This document shows, piece after piece, positions 36,632 through 37,389 of a stretch of 37,389 nt of DNA. The translations under genes and the position numbers were made by a program. Location of the stretch: IMG/VR virus record IMGVR_UViG_3300045999_003534, positions 1 to 37,389 of that record; one strand, 5' to 3'. The notes under the pieces were generated by a model. That model saw nothing but the letters and a program-made list of their open reading frames with translations, had not been told where the DNA came from and did no database searches. The DNA comes from a virus. Position 1 is the first letter of the stretch. Every line of letters starts with the position of its first letter.

Positions 36632-36732
36632 TTGTCTTCATCCTTGTTGTCAAAGTCGGCAGAGCTAGCCCACCATGTAACCGCTGCTAGCCCACCAAAA
36701 GTGAACAGCACATCCCACCATGAGACAGTCAT
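36628..36732 (-). CDS. Single-span membrane micropeptide (34 aa)
   Basis: GGGGGAG stands two nt before the ATG; both ends overlap neighbours as ATGA. Residues 5-23 are hydrophobic (WWDVLFTFGGLAAVTWWAS), flanked by Trp pairs typical of membrane interfaces, and the C-terminus is acidic (ADFDNKDEDK). It would span the inner membrane once. Function unknown. Confidence 0.6.
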   Translation of the reverse strand: MTVSWWDVLFTFGGLAAVTWWASSADFDNKDEDK

Positions 36733-37256
36733 GACTCCCCCTTTATGCCGTGGGCGGCTTCGATGGCTCTGGCAAATTCTGTTTGCTTCTCGTCACTGCA
36801 ATAGTTGACCAGCGTTATCTTGCAGTCTTCAACGATCTGACCTATACGCTCATCCGTCAGCGGCTTGCGCTGTGGTGGGGCGGTGTAAAGAGCTGTTGCC
36901 CCTTCAAACGGTTTTTCTGTGTGCGCTTGCAATCCATAACCTAGCCAGTAATTCGGCTCCTGCTCTGGCTGCGCCTCCAACTCCGCTATGCGCTTTGCCA
37001 TGCGCTGCTGTTCTTCCACCATCACAGCCATCGCGTCCCAGTCAGGATTGAAGTCATTGGGCTGCGCCAGCCTCTCGCGCAGGGCTAATCTAGCCGTTTG
37101 TCGCTCAGCAGCGTTTCCATATGACATAGCGTCAAACACCTGTTGCATTAGTTCTCGGTCAGTCATGCTTCCCAGTCTGTCGCGCAGTTCGTCGCGCTGC
37201 GCTTTTATGCACTCGGGCCTGTCGCAGTAATAGCTGCATGAGTGGACATCAGTCAT
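36729..37256 (-). CDS. Conserved hypothetical protein (175 aa) of betaproteobacterial-phage type
   Basis: AAGGAG lies 7 nt before ATG 37256, inside the end of the join-spanning gene. Cysteines at the start (SCSYYCDRPECIKAQRDELR) may bind metal. A helix (EEQQRMAKRIAELEAQPEQE) follows. The segment LYTAPPQRKPLTDERIGQIV and the end FARAIEAAHGIKGES are phrases that recur in phages and prophages of Burkholderiales, which is one reason for the host guess. Function unknown. Confidence 0.75.
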   Translation of the reverse strand: MTDVHSCSYYCDRPECIKAQRDELRDRLGSMTDRELMQQVFDAMSYGNAAERQTARLALRERLAQPNDFNPDWDAMAVMVEEQQRMAKRIAELEAQPEQEPNYWLGYGLQAHTEKPFEGATALYTAPPQRKPLTDERIGQIVEDCKITLVNYCSDEKQTEFARAIEAAHGIKGES

Positions 37257-37389
37257 ACGACACTCCTTGTTTCAGGGCTATTGCTTGTGGGTATTGGTGC
37301 TTGAACTTGTCCAGAAGTTCTTCGCTTCTATCCCTGGCTAGACACCAGTGGAAAAGGTTGTCCCAGACTTCTCTGTCATTGCCTAGGTT
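37249..37389 (-). CDS. Hypothetical protein, C-terminal part; start is at 222 at the left end
   Basis: This is the same gene as 1-222, read in the right-hand repeat copy. It ends at TGA 37251-37249, overlapping the next start by 8 bp and carrying that gene's AAGGAG in its own codons (CAA GGA GTG). Together the parts encode 77 aa. Confidence 0.75.
   Translation of the reverse strand, partial: NLGNDREVWDNLFHWCLARDRSEELLDKFKHQYPQAIALKQGVSYD
37264..37389. repeat. Terminal direct repeat, right copy (126 bp)
   Basis: This is the exact second copy of bases 4-129. If the copies are collapsed, the unique genome is about 37,263 bp. The length is close to a typical assembler k-mer overlap, so a circular or circularly permuted molecule is at least as likely as a physical terminal repeat. 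Confidence 0.95.

Noticed and set aside
1-37389. tRNA genes, CRISPR arrays, insertion sequences and integrase/attachment site
   Set aside because: I saw no cloverleaf with a GGTTCGA-type arm, no spaced direct-repeat array, no transposase and no recombinase signature. A computed tRNA scan would be needed to exclude tRNAs fully.

Overview
The window is a complete or nearly complete genome of a tailed phage, most likely a podovirus of a freshwater betaproteobacterium. Bases 4-129 and 37264-37389 are identical, and a gene reads in frame through the join, so the sequence closes to a circle of about 37,263 bp or carries 126-bp direct terminal repeats. The podovirus call rests on gene order: large terminase, portal, scaffold, capsid, adaptor, a P22 gp10-like tail protein, an S74-type tail fibre and three large internal virion proteins, with no tape measure, sheath or tail tube gene. 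The host guess is weaker. It comes from small early proteins of a style common in phages of Burkholderiales. No integrase, repressor, tRNA, CRISPR array, DNA polymerase, primase or helicase was recognised.

Layout. A divergent control region at about 3040-3660 separates two transcription blocks. Leftward (minus strand), genes run from 3034 down to 1, across the join, and on from 37389 to 31254. They encode an SprT-like metalloprotease, a GP88-family protein, many small proteins, a recombination set (YqaJ-type exonuclease, RecT, an SSB-like protein with a DDVPF tail, a PD-(D/E)XK-like protein) and a glycosyltransferase. Rightward (plus strand), genes run from 3665 to 31267: packaging (3665-9330), micropeptides and scaffold/capsid (9327-12021), head completion and tail (12032-19833), internal virion proteins (20405-27606), small basic proteins, a duplicated tail-decoration pair, and lysis (holin candidates and a glycoside hydrolase 108 endolysin at 30379-30888). 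The blocks converge with a 14-bp gene overlap near 31260.

Genes are packed tightly, often with ATGA or TGATG overlaps, so the few real gaps stand out. The 589-988 gap holds facing DnaA-box-like sites (648-679) and a folded minus-strand RNA candidate that ends in a U-run (854-932). The 3035-3664 gap holds divergent sigma70-like promoters, a 20-bp palindrome over one -35 element, an eight-copy GACAG array, two 13-bp direct repeats, and a strong rightward terminator 36 bp before the first rightward gene. That last arrangement resembles the lambda late leader, where an antiterminator controls read-through.

Working model (inference). The leftward promoter drives early takeover and recombination genes. 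Replication is left to the host, probably with DnaA recruited at 648-679, and is supported by phage Exo/RecT/SSB-like proteins. The rightward promoter then makes a short leader RNA until late genes are switched on. Four small genes below the usual length cut-off were added with good context support: 9327-9497, 32583-32732 (secreted, six cysteines), 36628-36732 (one membrane segment) and 1177-1347. Lys/Arg-rich micropeptide genes of 12-13 codons were also added.
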